Below, piece by piece: positions 20,944 through 31,900 of a DNA stretch of 64,000 nt. Numbering within the stretch: position 1 is the stretch's first letter; every line of letters starts with the position of its first letter. The translations under genes were made by a program, and so were the position numbers. Location: NCBI RefSeq assembly GCF_002086285.1, contig NZ_MVHU01000021.1, positions 1 to 64,000 of the forward strand, given 5' to 3'. The notes under the pieces are model-generated. The model searched no databases, was not told where the DNA came from, and was given only the letters and a program-made list of their open reading frames with translations. The DNA comes from Mycolicibacter kumamotonensis. Lineage in GTDB: Bacteria; Actinomycetota; Actinomycetes; Mycobacteriales; Mycobacteriaceae.

Positions 20944-22479
20944 ATGAACCGCGCGGATCGGGTCGTCCTCGCCGTCGACCTGGGTACCGGCGGTCCCAAA
21001 GTGGGCTTCGTGGCGTTGGACGGCACCGTGCTGTGGTCGGACCTCGTCGCGGTGCCGACCAGTTACGGTCCGGGCGGGGCGGCGGTCCAGGACGCCGGTC
21101 TGTGGTGGGCGATAATCCGCGACGCCACCCGGCGTGGTCTCGCCGAAAGCCGCGTGCGCGGCGATCAGGTGGCCGGGGTCTCGATCACCGGCCAGTGGGC
21201 CAGCACGGTTCCGGTCGACGCCGACGGCCGCCCGGTGGGCCCGTGCGTGATGTGGATGGACACCCGCGGGGCGCCCTTCAGCCGCAAGGCATTCGGGGGA
21301 CGCCTGCAGGGCTACCGGCCGCGGGCGCTGCTCAGCTGGCTGCGGCGAAACGGCGGCATCCCGTCTCCGAGCGGCGACGATCCGGTCGGGCACATGCTGC
21401 ACCTGCAACACAATGACCCGGCGGTGTCCGGCGCGGCACGGTGGTACCTGGAGCCGGTGGACTACCTGAGCATGTGTTTCACCGGGCGTGCCGCGGCATC
21501 GCGGGCCTCGATGATGGGCGCCTGGCTCACCGACAACCGCAACCTGGCCCTGCCCGACTACGACGACGTGCTGGTGCGGCTAGCCGGCATCGACAGGACG
21601 AAACTGCCGCCGCTGGTGCCGACCGGTTCGATCATCGCCACGGTGGCACCGGCGGTCGCCGCCGAACTCGGGATTTCTCCTGCGGCCCAAGTGGTCACCG
21701 GCACACCGGACCTGCACAGCGCGGCGGTGGGCTCCGGCGCGGTGCGACAGGGCGAGCTGCACCTGACCATCAGCACCACGTCGTGGATCAGCTGCCCGGT
21801 GGCGGTCAAGAAGACCGACGCGTTCCACCAGCTCGCCACGGTGCCGGGTCTCGACCCATCGAGCTACCTGCTGGTCAACAACCAAGACACCGCGGGCCGG
21901 GCGTTGCAATGGTTGCGCGACAACGTTTTCGGCGAGCTGGATTACGACGCGCTGACCGCCTTGGCCGCCGGTGCGCCGGCCGGTTCGAACGGGGTCATCT
22001 TCACCCCGTGGCTCAAAGGCGAACACTCCCCCATCGACGACCGCAACGCCCGCGGTGGTTTCCACAACCTGTCCCTGGACACCACCCGGGCCGACCTGGT
22101 GCGCGCCGTGCTCGAAGGGGTGGCGTTCAACAGCCGTTGGCTGCTCGAGTGTGTGAACCGGTTCACCGGCAATGACGGACCGATCCGGATCGTCGGCGGC
22201 GGCGCCCGCTCGGACCTGTGGTGCCAGATCATCGCCGACGTGTGCGGCCGCACCTGCGAACGGGTGGCCGATCCGCTCAACGCGCAGTTGCGCGGCGCGG
22301 CGTTGTTCGCCGGTATCGGTATGGGGGATGTGGATCGCGACGAGTTGCGTGATCTGATCCCGCTCGACGGCGTCTTCGAACCGATCGCGGCGAACCGCGC
22401 GGTCTATGACCGGTTGTTCGCCGAGTTCCCGGGGCTCTACACGGCGCAGAAGGCCATGTTCGCCCGGCTGGCGCGCTAG
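20944..22479 (+). CDS. FGGY-family carbohydrate kinase (xylulokinase-like)
   Basis: A 511-residue kinase. The N-terminal half opens with the actin-fold phosphate loop (LAVDLGTGGPKVGFV) and VSITGQWAS; the C-terminal half has VVTGTPDLHSAAVGSGAV and the IRIVGGGARSDLWCQIIADV signature of FGGY kinases. The family phosphorylates sugars such as xylulose, glycerol or ribulose; this member's substrate is unknown. The ATG at 20944 starts MNRADRVV; an in-frame ATG at 20908 is an alternative. It probably shares an operon with the PLP lyase upstream. Confidence 0.88.
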   Translation: MNRADRVVLAVDLGTGGPKVGFVALDGTVLWSDLVAVPTSYGPGGAAVQDAGLWWAIIRDATRRGLAESRVRGDQVAGVSITGQWASTVPVDADGRPVGPCVMWMDTRGAPFSRKAFGGRLQGYRPRALLSWLRRNGGIPSPSGDDPVGHMLHLQHNDPAVSGAARWYLEPVDYLSMCFTGRAAASRASMMGAWLTDNRNLALPDYDDVLVRLAGIDRTKLPPLVPTGSIIATVAPAVAAELGISPAAQVVTGTPDLHSAAVGSGAVRQGELHLTISTTSWISCPVAVKKTDAFHQLATVPGLDPSSYLLVNNQDTAGRALQWLRDNVFGELDYDALTALAAGAPAGSNGVIFTPWLKGEHSPIDDRNARGGFHNLSLDTTRADLVRAVLEGVAFNSRWLLECVNRFTGNDGPIRIVGGGARSDLWCQIIADVCGRTCERVADPLNAQLRGAALFAGIGMGDVDRDELRDLIPLDGVFEPIAANRAVYDRLFAEFPGLYTAQKAMFARLAR

Positions 22480-22502
22480 TTCCGCCGCTGCGCGGGCACG
22501 CC

Positions 22503-23021
22503 TCAGTGCCCGGCGAGGACCTGCATAAGCTGCATCGCCGAGTCGCGCGAGAGCACCCAGCTGCCCTGGTCCACCAGCTGCAGCGGAACGGTCACCGGAG
22601 CAGGCATCTTGGGCCCGGTGATCGTCACGTTGGACAGCGCCCGGCCCTCGCCCACCGGCACCACGTTGATCACGTCGAAGGTGTAGGGCAGTTCCCCGTC
22701 CCGGTAGGCCTTGCGCAGCTCGTGGTCGAGCCCGTGGCCCTCCTCCTGCGTGATGCCGTTCTCGACCAGGTCGCCCTTCTCCTTGTAACCGATCCCGGCG
22801 TCGCTGAGCCGGGTGAGCATGCCCGACACCTCACCGGTGGTGGGCAGCGGCGCACCGGCCGCCGGCTGGGGGCCCGGCACCGGCGAGGGTGGGTCCAGCG
22901 GAATCGGCACGCCGGCGACGACGTCCCCCGGTGCGGCGGGCTCAGCCGAGGCAAGGCCGGCGGATGCCATCCCGATCACGGCCAGCGCCGCGGCGCCGGT
23001 CAGCAGAAGTCTTCCAGTCAC
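22503..23021 (-). CDS. Secreted low-molecular-weight antigen, CFP2/MTB12 family
   Basis: A 172-residue exported protein. The signal peptide spans residues 1-26 (core LLLTGAAALAVIGMASAGLA, cut at ASA-E). A Pro-rich linker (PIPLDPPSPVPGPQP) leads to a 110-residue domain with alpha/beta character typical of the MTB12 family, a major culture-filtrate antigen in M. tuberculosis (Rv2376c), which also lies directly beside mbtH. Function unknown. It ends 24 bases from the convergent kinase gene. Confidence 0.92.
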   Translation of the reverse strand: MTGRLLLTGAAALAVIGMASAGLASAEPAAPGDVVAGVPIPLDPPSPVPGPQPAAGAPLPTTGEVSGMLTRLSDAGIGYKEKGDLVENGITQEEGHGLDHELRKAYRDGELPYTFDVINVVPVGEGRALSNVTITGPKMPAPVTVPLQLVDQGSWVLSRDSAMQLMQVLAGH

Positions 23022-23056
23022 GATTCACCCCTCCGACGGCGGTTACCGCGCACAGG

Positions 23057-23287
23057 TTACCCCTGTTCGGCCGCCATGGCATCACGAAGACTCTTGGGAC
23101 GCAGGTCGATCCAATGCTGTTCGACGTACTCCAGACAGGCCGCTCGAGCGGCGCCCTGTTCACCTCCGTAGACCACTCGCCACCCCGCGGGAACATCGGC
23201 GAAGGTCGGCCAGAGACTGTGCTGGTCCTCGTCGTTGACCAGCACGTAGAAACTGCCGTTGTCGTCGTCAAAGGGGTTGGTGCTCAT
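23057..23287 (-). CDS. mbtH: MbtH-like NRPS accessory protein
   Basis: A 76-residue MbtH-family protein, which binds adenylation domains of peptide synthetases and keeps them soluble and active. The signature is complete: [24 protein letters not shown], the SLWP and W residues in AGWRVVYG, and [10 protein letters not shown]. The ATG at 23287 overlaps the end of mbtG by four bases. It is the last gene of the leftward mbt run and the founding-family position is conserved with M. tuberculosis Rv2377c. Confidence 0.97.
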   Translation of the reverse strand: MSTNPFDDDNGSFYVLVNDEDQHSLWPTFADVPAGWRVVYGGEQGAARAACLEYVEQHWIDLRPKSLRDAMAAEQG

Positions 23288-24576
23288 CGGCTCTCCTCGA
23301 TTTCGGCCCGCCGGGCAGCGATCAGGTCGCCCGCGGGGGTGGTAGGCGGTCGGGTGCCCAGGATCCGGTCGGACAGCAGCCCCAGGCAGCTCAGGTTGGG
23401 AAAACCCGGCCCTTGAGTCAGTCCGGCCAGGTTGGGCAGGAACAACTTCGGCGTGACGCCGGCGACGGCCAGGTCGTGGCCGATCGCCTCGGCCAACCGG
23501 TCGCCGGACAGCGGGCCGCCCAGGCCCAGCTCCAGCAGATCCAGGGTGTCCTGGCCGAACAGCGAGGTGAACCACAGCGGGTCGGCACCGGAACCGTCGA
23601 TAACCAGGTCGAAGCCGTGCACGGTCTCGAAGTTCTCACCACCCCGGTTCGTGCTCAACGTCAAGCGGATTCGGCCGTCTCGGGCCACCGCGTGCGCAAC
23701 CCGGCCCCGCAGGTGGCGGATTCGGTCATCGGCCAGCAGCGCGTCCTGCACCCGCGCCGAGAACACCCCGCGATCGGTGCGGGCCAGCGCGTCCCGCCGC
23801 TCGGACAGGGTCAGCGCGGTCCAGTCGGTCGGGTCGGAGAATAGCGTGTTCTCGAAGAACCCTTCCCCGCGGGTGAACAGCGTCACCTGTGGGGATATCA
23901 CCGTGATCGTCGAAACCCGGTGCCGGAACAGCTCGTTGAGCATCGATGCGGCGGTCTCGCCGCCGCCGATGACGGCGACACGCTCGGCGCTGATCCGGTC
24001 GGCCGCGGCCCGGTGCCAGAACTGGGCGATCGAGAGCACCAGCGGGTTGCCGGGCAGGATCGACTTCTCGGCCTGGCCGGGACCGGTGATCATCACCGCG
24101 TCTGCCGCCACCACGGTCTCCCGGGTGTGCAACGACCAGCCGGCGCCGTCGACCGACAGCCGGTCCACTTCGCCGGGGACCACGCTCAGCTGCACCGCAT
24201 CGGCCACCCACCGCAGGTACTGACTCCACCGCAGATGGGTGGGGGCCGGCCGGCCCCGGTCTACCCACTCGGCGAACTGGCCGGTGGCGATCAGGTAGGC
24301 CTGCCAGCTGTAGCGCGTCATCCGTTCGTCGAGTTCGGCGTTGCGGCCGGCCACCACCGCCGAGCGGTACGGGAAGCCGACGTCCTTTTCCGGGCTGGTG
24401 CCCAGGCGGTGCGCGCCGTCGGTCCAGCCTCCGGTCGCCCGCCAGTTGGCGGCCACCTCCGTGCGTTCGACGGCGACCACATCGGGTGCTTCGACACCCA
24501 TCTCACGCAGCACCGCGGCCTTGGCGGCCACCGCCACCGCCTTGGCGCCCGCGCCCACCACCGCCAGAGTGCTCAT
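23284..24576 (-). CDS. mbtG: Mycobactin lysine N6-hydroxylase MbtG
   Basis: A 430-residue flavin-dependent N-hydroxylating monooxygenase. It hydroxylates the side-chain nitrogen of the two lysines of mycobactin, forming the hydroxamate iron ligands. [14 protein letters not shown] near residue 5 binds FAD and [18 protein letters not shown] near residue 210 binds NADPH. The DGSGADPLW and [16 protein letters not shown] segments fit the family. The ATG at 24576 overlaps the mbtF stop as ATGA. Length matches M. tuberculosis MbtG (431 residues). Confidence 0.96.
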   Translation of the reverse strand: MSTLAVVGAGAKAVAVAAKAAVLREMGVEAPDVVAVERTEVAANWRATGGWTDGAHRLGTSPEKDVGFPYRSAVVAGRNAELDERMTRYSWQAYLIATGQFAEWVDRGRPAPTHLRWSQYLRWVADAVQLSVVPGEVDRLSVDGAGWSLHTRETVVAADAVMITGPGQAEKSILPGNPLVLSIAQFWHRAAADRISAERVAVIGGGETAASMLNELFRHRVSTITVISPQVTLFTRGEGFFENTLFSDPTDWTALTLSERRDALARTDRGVFSARVQDALLADDRIRHLRGRVAHAVARDGRIRLTLSTNRGGENFETVHGFDLVIDGSGADPLWFTSLFGQDTLDLLELGLGGPLSGDRLAEAIGHDLAVAGVTPKLFLPNLAGLTQGPGFPNLSCLGLLSDRILGTRPPTTPAGDLIAARRAEIEESR

Positions 24577-27500
24577 CGCAGTTCCTCCACCAGATCGCCC
24601 AGGCTTTCGACGAATAGTTCCTGCAATTCGGTGATCTGCCCGGCGCCGAGGATGTCGGGCAATGTGCGCCACTGCGTCATCAGCGCCGGGCCCGACCCGA
24701 GGTCGGCCACCGCGGCGAAGATGCTCAGCTCGTGGCGCACCGCCTGCTCGGGTTCGGGCACCGACGGCAGACCGGCGATCAGATCGGGTGCCACCGCCGG
24801 CCCGCCCCCGGCCCGGTCGACGCGCCCGAGGTAGTTCAGCAGCACCTGTGGCCCGGCAACGGCGCCCAGTCGGGCGGCGGTGTCGGGACGCAGGTAGGCC
24901 AACAGCCCGTAATCGACGCCGCCGCCGGGGATCTGCGCCAGGGCCCGCGCCACGCCCGCCGGGTCGGGATGAGGCACCCGCAGCGGATAGATCGCGCTCA
25001 GCAGCCCGGCGATGTCGGCGGTGTCGATGCCGGGGACGACGTCTTCAGCGCGTCCGTGGGTCTCCAAGGCCAGCAACGGTGGCGCACCGTGCTGCCCGTG
25101 CCGGGCCCGCCACGTGGTGACCATGCGCGCGGTTGCCGCCACCAGCAGGTCATGCATCGGTACCTCCGAGGCCAGCAGGCCCGCGGTGATCCTCGCATCG
25201 GCCACGGCCACCGAGACCGTCAGGTCACCGGCGCGGTCCCGGTCGGGCCGGACCCGACGGGCGCCCAGCTGCGGGTCATCGCCGGCCAGTTGCGCGGCCC
25301 AATACTCCACGGTGTCCAGCGCGTGTGCGCGTTCGGTCAGGGCGCCGGCCCAGCGCCGGTAGCCGCTGCGTTCCGGCAGCGGGTCGGCGCCCGCCAGCGC
25401 GGCGTGCAGCTCACCCAGGATCACCTGCCAGGAGACCGGGTCCAGCGCCAGCACATGCCCGCACAGCAGCAGCACCCCGGTTCCGGTGGGCGGACGAAGC
25501 CACAGCGCACGCAGCAGGACTCCGGCCTGCGGGTCCAGGGCCGCCAGAAGCCGGGTGCCGTGCTCGGTGACCGTCTCCAGATCGTCGGCGTCCACGGCGA
25601 TCTCGGTCAGGACGTCGACGGGTTCGACCGGGTGCAGCAGCAGCGTGGCCGGGTCGAGGCGGGTGTGCAGCACCGGATGCGCGGCGACGATCGCGGCCAG
25701 CGCAGAGCGCAGCCGCTGCGGATCCGTGCCGGCCGGAAGCCGAACCGCTTCGACCTGTCCGAGCCGACGGGGGCTGCCGTACTCATAGAGCCAGCGGCCC
25801 GCCGGCAACAGCGGGATCGGCCCGTCGGTCGCGGAGGATTCGACGGCCTGATCGGCCTCAGCAGCTTCGGCGGCTTCGGCGGCTTCGGCGTCCAGGGCGG
25901 CAGCCAGATCCCGAATTGTGGTGCAGGTCAGCGCGGTCCGCGGACGCATAGGCAGTCCGCGCCGGCGCGCCGCGCGCACCATCGACAGCGCGACGATGCT
26001 GTCCAGGCCCACATCGCGTAGATCGGTCTCGACTCCCGGGGTCACACCCGCCACGCCGTCGAAGACCTCGGCCAGGATCTCCACCAGGGCGCGCTCGGTG
26101 TCCGTGGCCGGCTCCTCCCCGCCGCCGGCGATGGGGCCGGCCAGCGCGACCAATGCCTCGGCATCCAGTTTTCCGTTGGGGGTCAACGGCATCGACTCCA
26201 CCACGGTGATGCGGGCCGGCACCAGATATGCCGGCAACCGGGCGCCGATCTCGGCTCGCACCCGGGCGACGTCCACCTCGGGACCGGTGACGAATGCGGC
26301 CAGCTGGGTTCCGGTCGGTCCCTGCACGGGCAGCACCGCGGTGGCGGTCACACCGGTGACCGCGGCCAGTGCGGTCTCGACCTCGGCGATCTCGACCCGG
26401 TAGCCACGCACCTTGATCTGGTCGTCAGCGCGGCCCAGGTAGATCAGCCGGCCGTCGGCCCGGCGGCGGACCAGGTCGCCGGTGCGATACATCCGGCCCC
26501 CGACGGAGAACGGGTCGGCGACATAGCGGCCCGCGGTCGCGCCGGCCCGACCCAGGTACCCGCGGGTGACCTGGGCGCCGGCCAGGTAGAGCTCACCGGC
26601 CACTCCGTCGGGCACTTCGCGCAGCCCGGAGTCGAGGACGTGAGCGGTCATGCCCCGCACCGCTTCTCCGATCACCGGGACATTGGTGTCGGCGACGTCG
26701 GCGACGACCGCCTCCACGGTGGTCTCGGTGGGCCCGTAGCAGTTGTGCACGGCGACCGACGACGCCGCCGATACCGACCGCAGCTTCAACCAGGTGGGTG
26801 GTGCGATGGCCTCTCCGCCCAGCGCCAGCACGCTGAGCCGGTGGGCGGCCTGCGCGTCGAGCAGGCCGGCGTCGAACAGTTGGGTGAACATCGACGGTGA
26901 GGTGTCGATCATGTCCAGCCGGTGCCGGCGGATGCCGTCGATGATTGCCTCGGCGTCGCGCATCTCCTCGGCCGAGAACAGGTGCACGCTCTGCCCGCCC
27001 AGCAGGCCGACCAGCGGCTGCCAGCTCGCGTCGAAGCTCAACGACCAGGCGTGCGCCACCCGCAATGTCCGGCCCAGCCGGGCCACCGCCGGTGCGTACA
27101 TGCGCTGCTCGTGGTCGGCGAAGTAGGACGCCAGCGCTCGGTGGGTCCCCACGACGCCCTTGGGTTCCCCGGTGGAGCCGGAGGTGAAGATGACATAGGC
27201 AGCGGAGTCGGGATGGATCACCGTCGGCGCCGGGCTCTGCGGGGCGTGGCCCGCACGCAGTTCACCCAGCACCTCGGCGGTAAGCGTCAGTTTCGGATCG
27301 GCTTGGCGCAGAATGGATTCGATACGCGGCCGGGGCAAGGTGACTTCGATCGGGACGTAGGCCGCGCCGGCCTGCAATACCGCCAGAATCGCGATGACCG
27401 AGTCCAGCGAGCGCGGCAGCGCGATCGCGACCCGGTCTTCGGGGCCGATCCCCCGTGCGGCCAGCGCCCCCGCAAGCCGGGCTACTTCGCAGGACAGCTC

Positions 27501-28994
27501 GGTATAGGTCAGCGTGCGGTTCTCGCCGGTGAGTGCCGGGCTGTCCGGGTGCGCGGCGGCCGCGGCGGCGAACAGGTCGGGAACCGATGCGGCGGGCGGG
27601 TTTACCGGCGCCGGCGGCTCGGCCCGGCGGGCCCGTTCGGCGGGCAGCAGGACATCCAGGTCGACGATGCGGGGCCGGGCCGGGTCGGTCAACTGGCGCA
27701 GCACCTGCAGCAGACGCCGGCCCAGGTCCGGGACCGAGAGTTCCCCCAGCGCGTCCGGAATCGCCTCCAGCAGCACCGTGAGCCGGCCGTCGCGGGGCGG
27801 GGAGCTGACCAGGGTCAGCGGGTAGTGGGTGAGGCTTTCCACCGTGACCGGGATGAAACGCACGCCGTCGGGAGTGGTCACCCCGGCGGCCGCCGAGCCG
27901 ATCGGCGCGTTCTCGAACACCAGCAGCGTGTCGAACAGCGCCCCGGAACCAGCACGGCCGCCGGCCCGCTGCACCCTGGACAGGCTCACATAGCCCAGGT
28001 CGCGCATGGCTGCGGTATCACGTTGCAGCGCTTGGCAGGTCGCGACCACTTCGGCCCGCGGCGGTGTCGAGGCGACCACCGGAACGGTGTTGATGAAGAG
28101 CCCGACCATGGATTCGACGCCGGTAAGCTGCTGGGGCCGGCCGGAGACCACCGCCCCGAACGCCACCTCGGTGCGATCGGTGAGGCGAGCAAGTAGCACC
28201 GCCCAGGCGAACTGCAGCACGGTGTTGAGCGTCAGGCCGTGCCGCCGGGCCCATTCGGTCAGCCGCGCGGTGTCGTCAGGTCCCAGTGCCACCTCGTGGG
28301 TCTGCGGCACGACGCTGCCCAATTCGGCTCGCTCCCCATCGGCCAGGATGGTGGGGGCGCTCAGCGGGGCCAGATAGTCGCGCCAGGCCGCGATGACTTC
28401 ATCGGTGTCTTGGGCGGCCAGCCAGCCGATGTAGTCCCGGTAGGGGCGCGGCGCGGGCAGCGGGTCGACGCCGCCGGCCCGGTAGATCGCCACCAGTTCG
28501 TCGAAGAACACCGCCATCGACCAGCCGTCGAGCAGCAGGTGGTGCACGGTGAGGATCAGCCGGTGCCGGTCGGCGGCGGAGCGGATCAGCACAAAACGCA
28601 GCAGCGGTCCGCGGGCCAGGTCGAAGTTGGTGGTGCGTTCGGTGAGCGCGATCTGCTCGAATTCACCTGGTGCGGCATCGATCTCCCGCCACCGCAGTTC
28701 TGCTCGGGCCGGGATGATCTGCACCGGGTGCGGCAGGTCGACATCCCAGAACGATGCCCGCAGGTTGGCGTGACGGGCCAGCATCGCTTCGGCGCTGCGG
28801 CGCAGCAGCCCGGCGTCGACGGCACCGGCGATGTCGATGACGAACTGCACGGTGTAGACGTCCACCCCGTCGTCGGCTGCCGACCCATCGGTGGCGAGCT
28901 TGGCGAGCGAGAACAGTCCCTGCTGCAGCGGGGACAGTGCCAGCACGTCCTCGATCGAGGACGCGGTGGTGCGCGGTGTGGATGTCTCGGTCAC
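24573..28994 (-). CDS. mbtF: Mycobactin peptide synthetase MbtF (C-A-T-E/C-like)
   Basis: A 1473-residue synthetase that adds the last lysine and is thought to release the product as a caprolactam ring. Domains: condensation 15-445 with HHLLLDG; adenylation 470-955 with YVIFTSGSTGEPKG and core FDASWQP (the Asp that holds the amino group is present); carrier 965-1040 with GLDSIVAL; a repetitive AEAAEAAEA linker; and a terminal domain 1055-1473 of epimerase/condensation type whose catalytic motif reads GHVLALDPVSW, so the first His is replaced. The start is taken as the GTG overlapping the mbtE stop; an ATG at 29009 would add five residues. Confidence 0.95.
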   Translation of the reverse strand: MTETSTPRTTASSIEDVLALSPLQQGLFSLAKLATDGSAADDGVDVYTVQFVIDIAGAVDAGLLRRSAEAMLARHANLRASFWDVDLPHPVQIIPARAELRWREIDAAPGEFEQIALTERTTNFDLARGPLLRFVLIRSAADRHRLILTVHHLLLDGWSMAVFFDELVAIYRAGGVDPLPAPRPYRDYIGWLAAQDTDEVIAAWRDYLAPLSAPTILADGERAELGSVVPQTHEVALGPDDTARLTEWARRHGLTLNTVLQFAWAVLLARLTDRTEVAFGAVVSGRPQQLTGVESMVGLFINTVPVVASTPPRAEVVATCQALQRDTAAMRDLGYVSLSRVQRAGGRAGSGALFDTLLVFENAPIGSAAAGVTTPDGVRFIPVTVESLTHYPLTLVSSPPRDGRLTVLLEAIPDALGELSVPDLGRRLLQVLRQLTDPARPRIVDLDVLLPAERARRAEPPAPVNPPAASVPDLFAAAAAAHPDSPALTGENRTLTYTELSCEVARLAGALAARGIGPEDRVAIALPRSLDSVIAILAVLQAGAAYVPIEVTLPRPRIESILRQADPKLTLTAEVLGELRAGHAPQSPAPTVIHPDSAAYVIFTSGSTGEPKGVVGTHRALASYFADHEQRMYAPAVARLGRTLRVAHAWSLSFDASWQPLVGLLGGQSVHLFSAEEMRDAEAIIDGIRRHRLDMIDTSPSMFTQLFDAGLLDAQAAHRLSVLALGGEAIAPPTWLKLRSVSAASSVAVHNCYGPTETTVEAVVADVADTNVPVIGEAVRGMTAHVLDSGLREVPDGVAGELYLAGAQVTRGYLGRAGATAGRYVADPFSVGGRMYRTGDLVRRRADGRLIYLGRADDQIKVRGYRVEIAEVETALAAVTGVTATAVLPVQGPTGTQLAAFVTGPEVDVARVRAEIGARLPAYLVPARITVVESMPLTPNGKLDAEALVALAGPIAGGGEEPATDTERALVEILAEVFDGVAGVTPGVETDLRDVGLDSIVALSMVRAARRRGLPMRPRTALTCTTIRDLAAALDAEAAEAAEAAEADQAVESSATDGPIPLLPAGRWLYEYGSPRRLGQVEAVRLPAGTDPQRLRSALAAIVAAHPVLHTRLDPATLLLHPVEPVDVLTEIAVDADDLETVTEHGTRLLAALDPQAGVLLRALWLRPPTGTGVLLLCGHVLALDPVSWQVILGELHAALAGADPLPERSGYRRWAGALTERAHALDTVEYWAAQLAGDDPQLGARRVRPDRDRAGDLTVSVAVADARITAGLLASEVPMHDLLVAATARMVTTWRARHGQHGAPPLLALETHGRAEDVVPGIDTADIAGLLSAIYPLRVPHPDPAGVARALAQIPGGGVDYGLLAYLRPDTAARLGAVAGPQVLLNYLGRVDRAGGGPAVAPDLIAGLPSVPEPEQAVRHELSIFAAVADLGSGPALMTQWRTLPDILGAGQITELQELFVESLGDLVEELR

Positions 28995-31900
28995 GGCGAA
29001 TCGCCCCATGCCGCGGTGAGGTCGGCCAGTGCCTCGCCGCTGAGACCCGAAACGCTCATCGGGGCGAACGCCTTGTCGGCGGTCTCGGGGCCGCTGCCAG
29101 CCGCGGCCCGCGTGTCAGCGGCCGCGGCGAGCTCGGCGAACGTCGGGTTCTCGAAGATCATCCGCGGGTCGAGGTCCAGTCCGGCCGCCCGCGCCCGGGC
29201 GGCCAGTTGCACCGAAAGGATGCTGTCGCCGCCGAGTTCGAAGAATCCGTCGCTGCGCCCGATCCGCTCGACGCCGAGCAATTCGGCGCAGATGCCCACC
29301 AGGGTGTGTTCGGTGGCGGTGACCGGCGGGTCGGCTTCCCCGCGGGTGGCCACCGCCGGCTGCGGCAGCGCGGGCCGGTTCAGCTTCCCGGAGTCGGTCA
29401 GCGGCATCATCTCCAGCACCGTCAGCGACGACGGGACCATGTAGCCGGGCAGCGTCGCGGCCACCGCAGCGCGCACCGACGCGATGAACTCCGCGGTGTC
29501 GGTGACCGCGGCCGCCGGGACCACGTAGCCGGCCAATGTGGTGGCGCCCCGCTGTTCCCAGGTGCGGGCGGCCGCCGCCGCTACTCCGGGAGCGGACCGC
29601 AACGCCGACTCCACCTCGGCCAGTTCCACCCGGAACCCGCGCACCTTGACCTGATGGTCGGTGCGGCCGACGAATTCCAGCACGCCATCGCTGTTCCAGC
29701 GGGCGCGGTCCCCGCTGCGGTAGAGCCGATCACCGGGACTGAACGGGTTGGCGACGAACCGGGTCGCGGTCAGCGCGGGACGCTTCCAGTAGCCCAGGAC
29801 GACCTGCGGGCCCGCGTAGTAGACCTCGCCCACCACTCCGGGCGGCACCGGCTGCAGCGCGTCGTCGAGCAGGTAGGCCTGCGAGCCGGGCGTGGGCCGG
29901 CCCAGCTTGGGGGTAGGCGGCGCCAGTTCGCCGCGCACCACCGCCCCGGAGGTCTCGGTGGCGCCGAAGTTGTTGAGCAGCTGGGTCTTCGAGTCCAGCA
30001 CCCGGCTCAGCCGGCCCAGTAGGTCCGCCGAGACCGGCTCCCCGCTGCACACCAGGCGACGCAGGCGGCCCACCGCGGCCGGTGCGGAGTCCACCAGTAC
30101 CGAGATCAGGCTGGCGACCGCGGTCACCTGGGCCACCTGCTCGTCGGCGATCAGTCGGGCCAGCGCCTCGGGGTCGCGGAACTCGTTGTCGTCGGCCAGG
30201 ATCATCGTCGCCCCGGCTGCCAGCCCGGCCAGCATCTCCATGCCGCCCTCCAGGAACGTCATCGAGGACTGCGCCAGCCGGATGTCTTCTCCGGCCACCG
30301 GGTAGTGGGCGATCTGCCAGTTCAGCCGGGTGCTCATCGAGCGGTGGGTGCCAACGACGCCCTTGGGCATCCCGGTGGAACCGGAGGTGAACACCAGATA
30401 CATCGGGTCATCGGGGTGCGGGACCGGAAGTTCGGCGCCCACGGGGCCGCCGGCCAGTTCCGCCTGTACGTCGGTGTCGTCGAGGCACAGCAGCCGCACG
30501 CCCTCCGGTGTCGGCATCGCGTCCCGGGTCGCCGCGCTGACGACGATCACCTTCGGCGCGACGTCGTCGACCATGAACTCCAGGCGCTGACGTGGGTAGC
30601 TGGGGTCCAGCGGGAAGTAGCCGGCGCCGGCCTTCATGATGCCGACCAGCGCCACCGCCAGATCCAGGTCGCGTCGCGCCGACAGGCCCACCCATGTTCC
30701 GGGCTGCACACCGGCCTCGATCAGCAGTTCGGCGAGCCGGTCGGAGCGGCGGTGCAGCTGCGGGTAGCTCAACTCGGCGCCGCCGCAGCGCACCGCGACG
30801 CCGTCGAAGCTGCGGCTCGGGGCCAGCACCTCGGCGATGGTGCGCGGATCATCCGCGGGGACGTCGGCGCCGCGGCTCCACTGGGTGAGGATCCGGTCGC
30901 GCTGGTCGTCGTCGACCAGGGTGATGTCGCGCAGGGTCTGGTGCGGTGCGCCGGCCATGGCCGCCAACACCCGGCCCAGCCAGTCGGCCAGGCGCTGCAC
31001 GGTGGCGCGCTCGTAGAGGTCGGTGCGGTAGATCAGGTGGCCGTCGTAACCCGCACCGTCGAGGCCGTCGGACCCGGCGGTGGCGAACAGGTTCACCGAC
31101 AAGTCGGCGTGCGCGATGTCGAACGTCGGCATCACCGTGCGGAAGACCAGGTCGCCGTCTGCGTTGCTGTCGATGACGTGGGTGACCTCCGCGGCGTCGC
31201 GCACGTGGACCACCACTTGGAACAGCGGGTTGCGTGACAGCGTCCGCACCGGGTTGAGCGCCTCCACCAGCCGGTCGAACGGCAGGTCGGCGTGCGCGTA
31301 GGCGCCCAGTGCCGCCTCCCGCGCCCGCAGCACCACCTCACGCAGTGTCGGGTTGCCCCCCAACCTGTTTCGCAGCACCACGATGTTGACGAAGAACCCG
31401 ACCAGGTTGTCCAGTGCGTTGTCGTTGCGGCCGGCGACCGGCACGCCGAGCGGGATGTCGTCGCCGCTGCCGGCAAGGTGCAGCAGCACCGCCACCGCGG
31501 CCTGCACCACCATGAATTCGGTGGCACCGGTGTCGCGGGCCAGCGCCGCCAGCCCGGCCCGCACCTCTCGCGTGACGGTGAACGCGACGGAGTCACCGGA
31601 GCCGTTCGCGGTGGCCGGACGCGGGAAGTCGGGTCGGGGTCCGGTGTCGTCGGCCAGGCCGGCCAGTTGCTCCATCCAATAGCGGCGCTGGGCGTCGATC
31701 AGCCCGGACTCGTCGCGCAGCAGCTCGCCCTGCCAGTGCGCGAAGTCCGCATACTGCAACGCCGGTGGCGCCCACGATGGTTCGCCACCGGCGGCCCGGC
31801 TGCGGTAGGCGATGAGCAGGTCGGCGAAAAGCACCTCAACCGACCAGTGGTCGGCGGCGATGTGGTGCACCACCAGTGACAGCACCCGCTCATCACCCGG

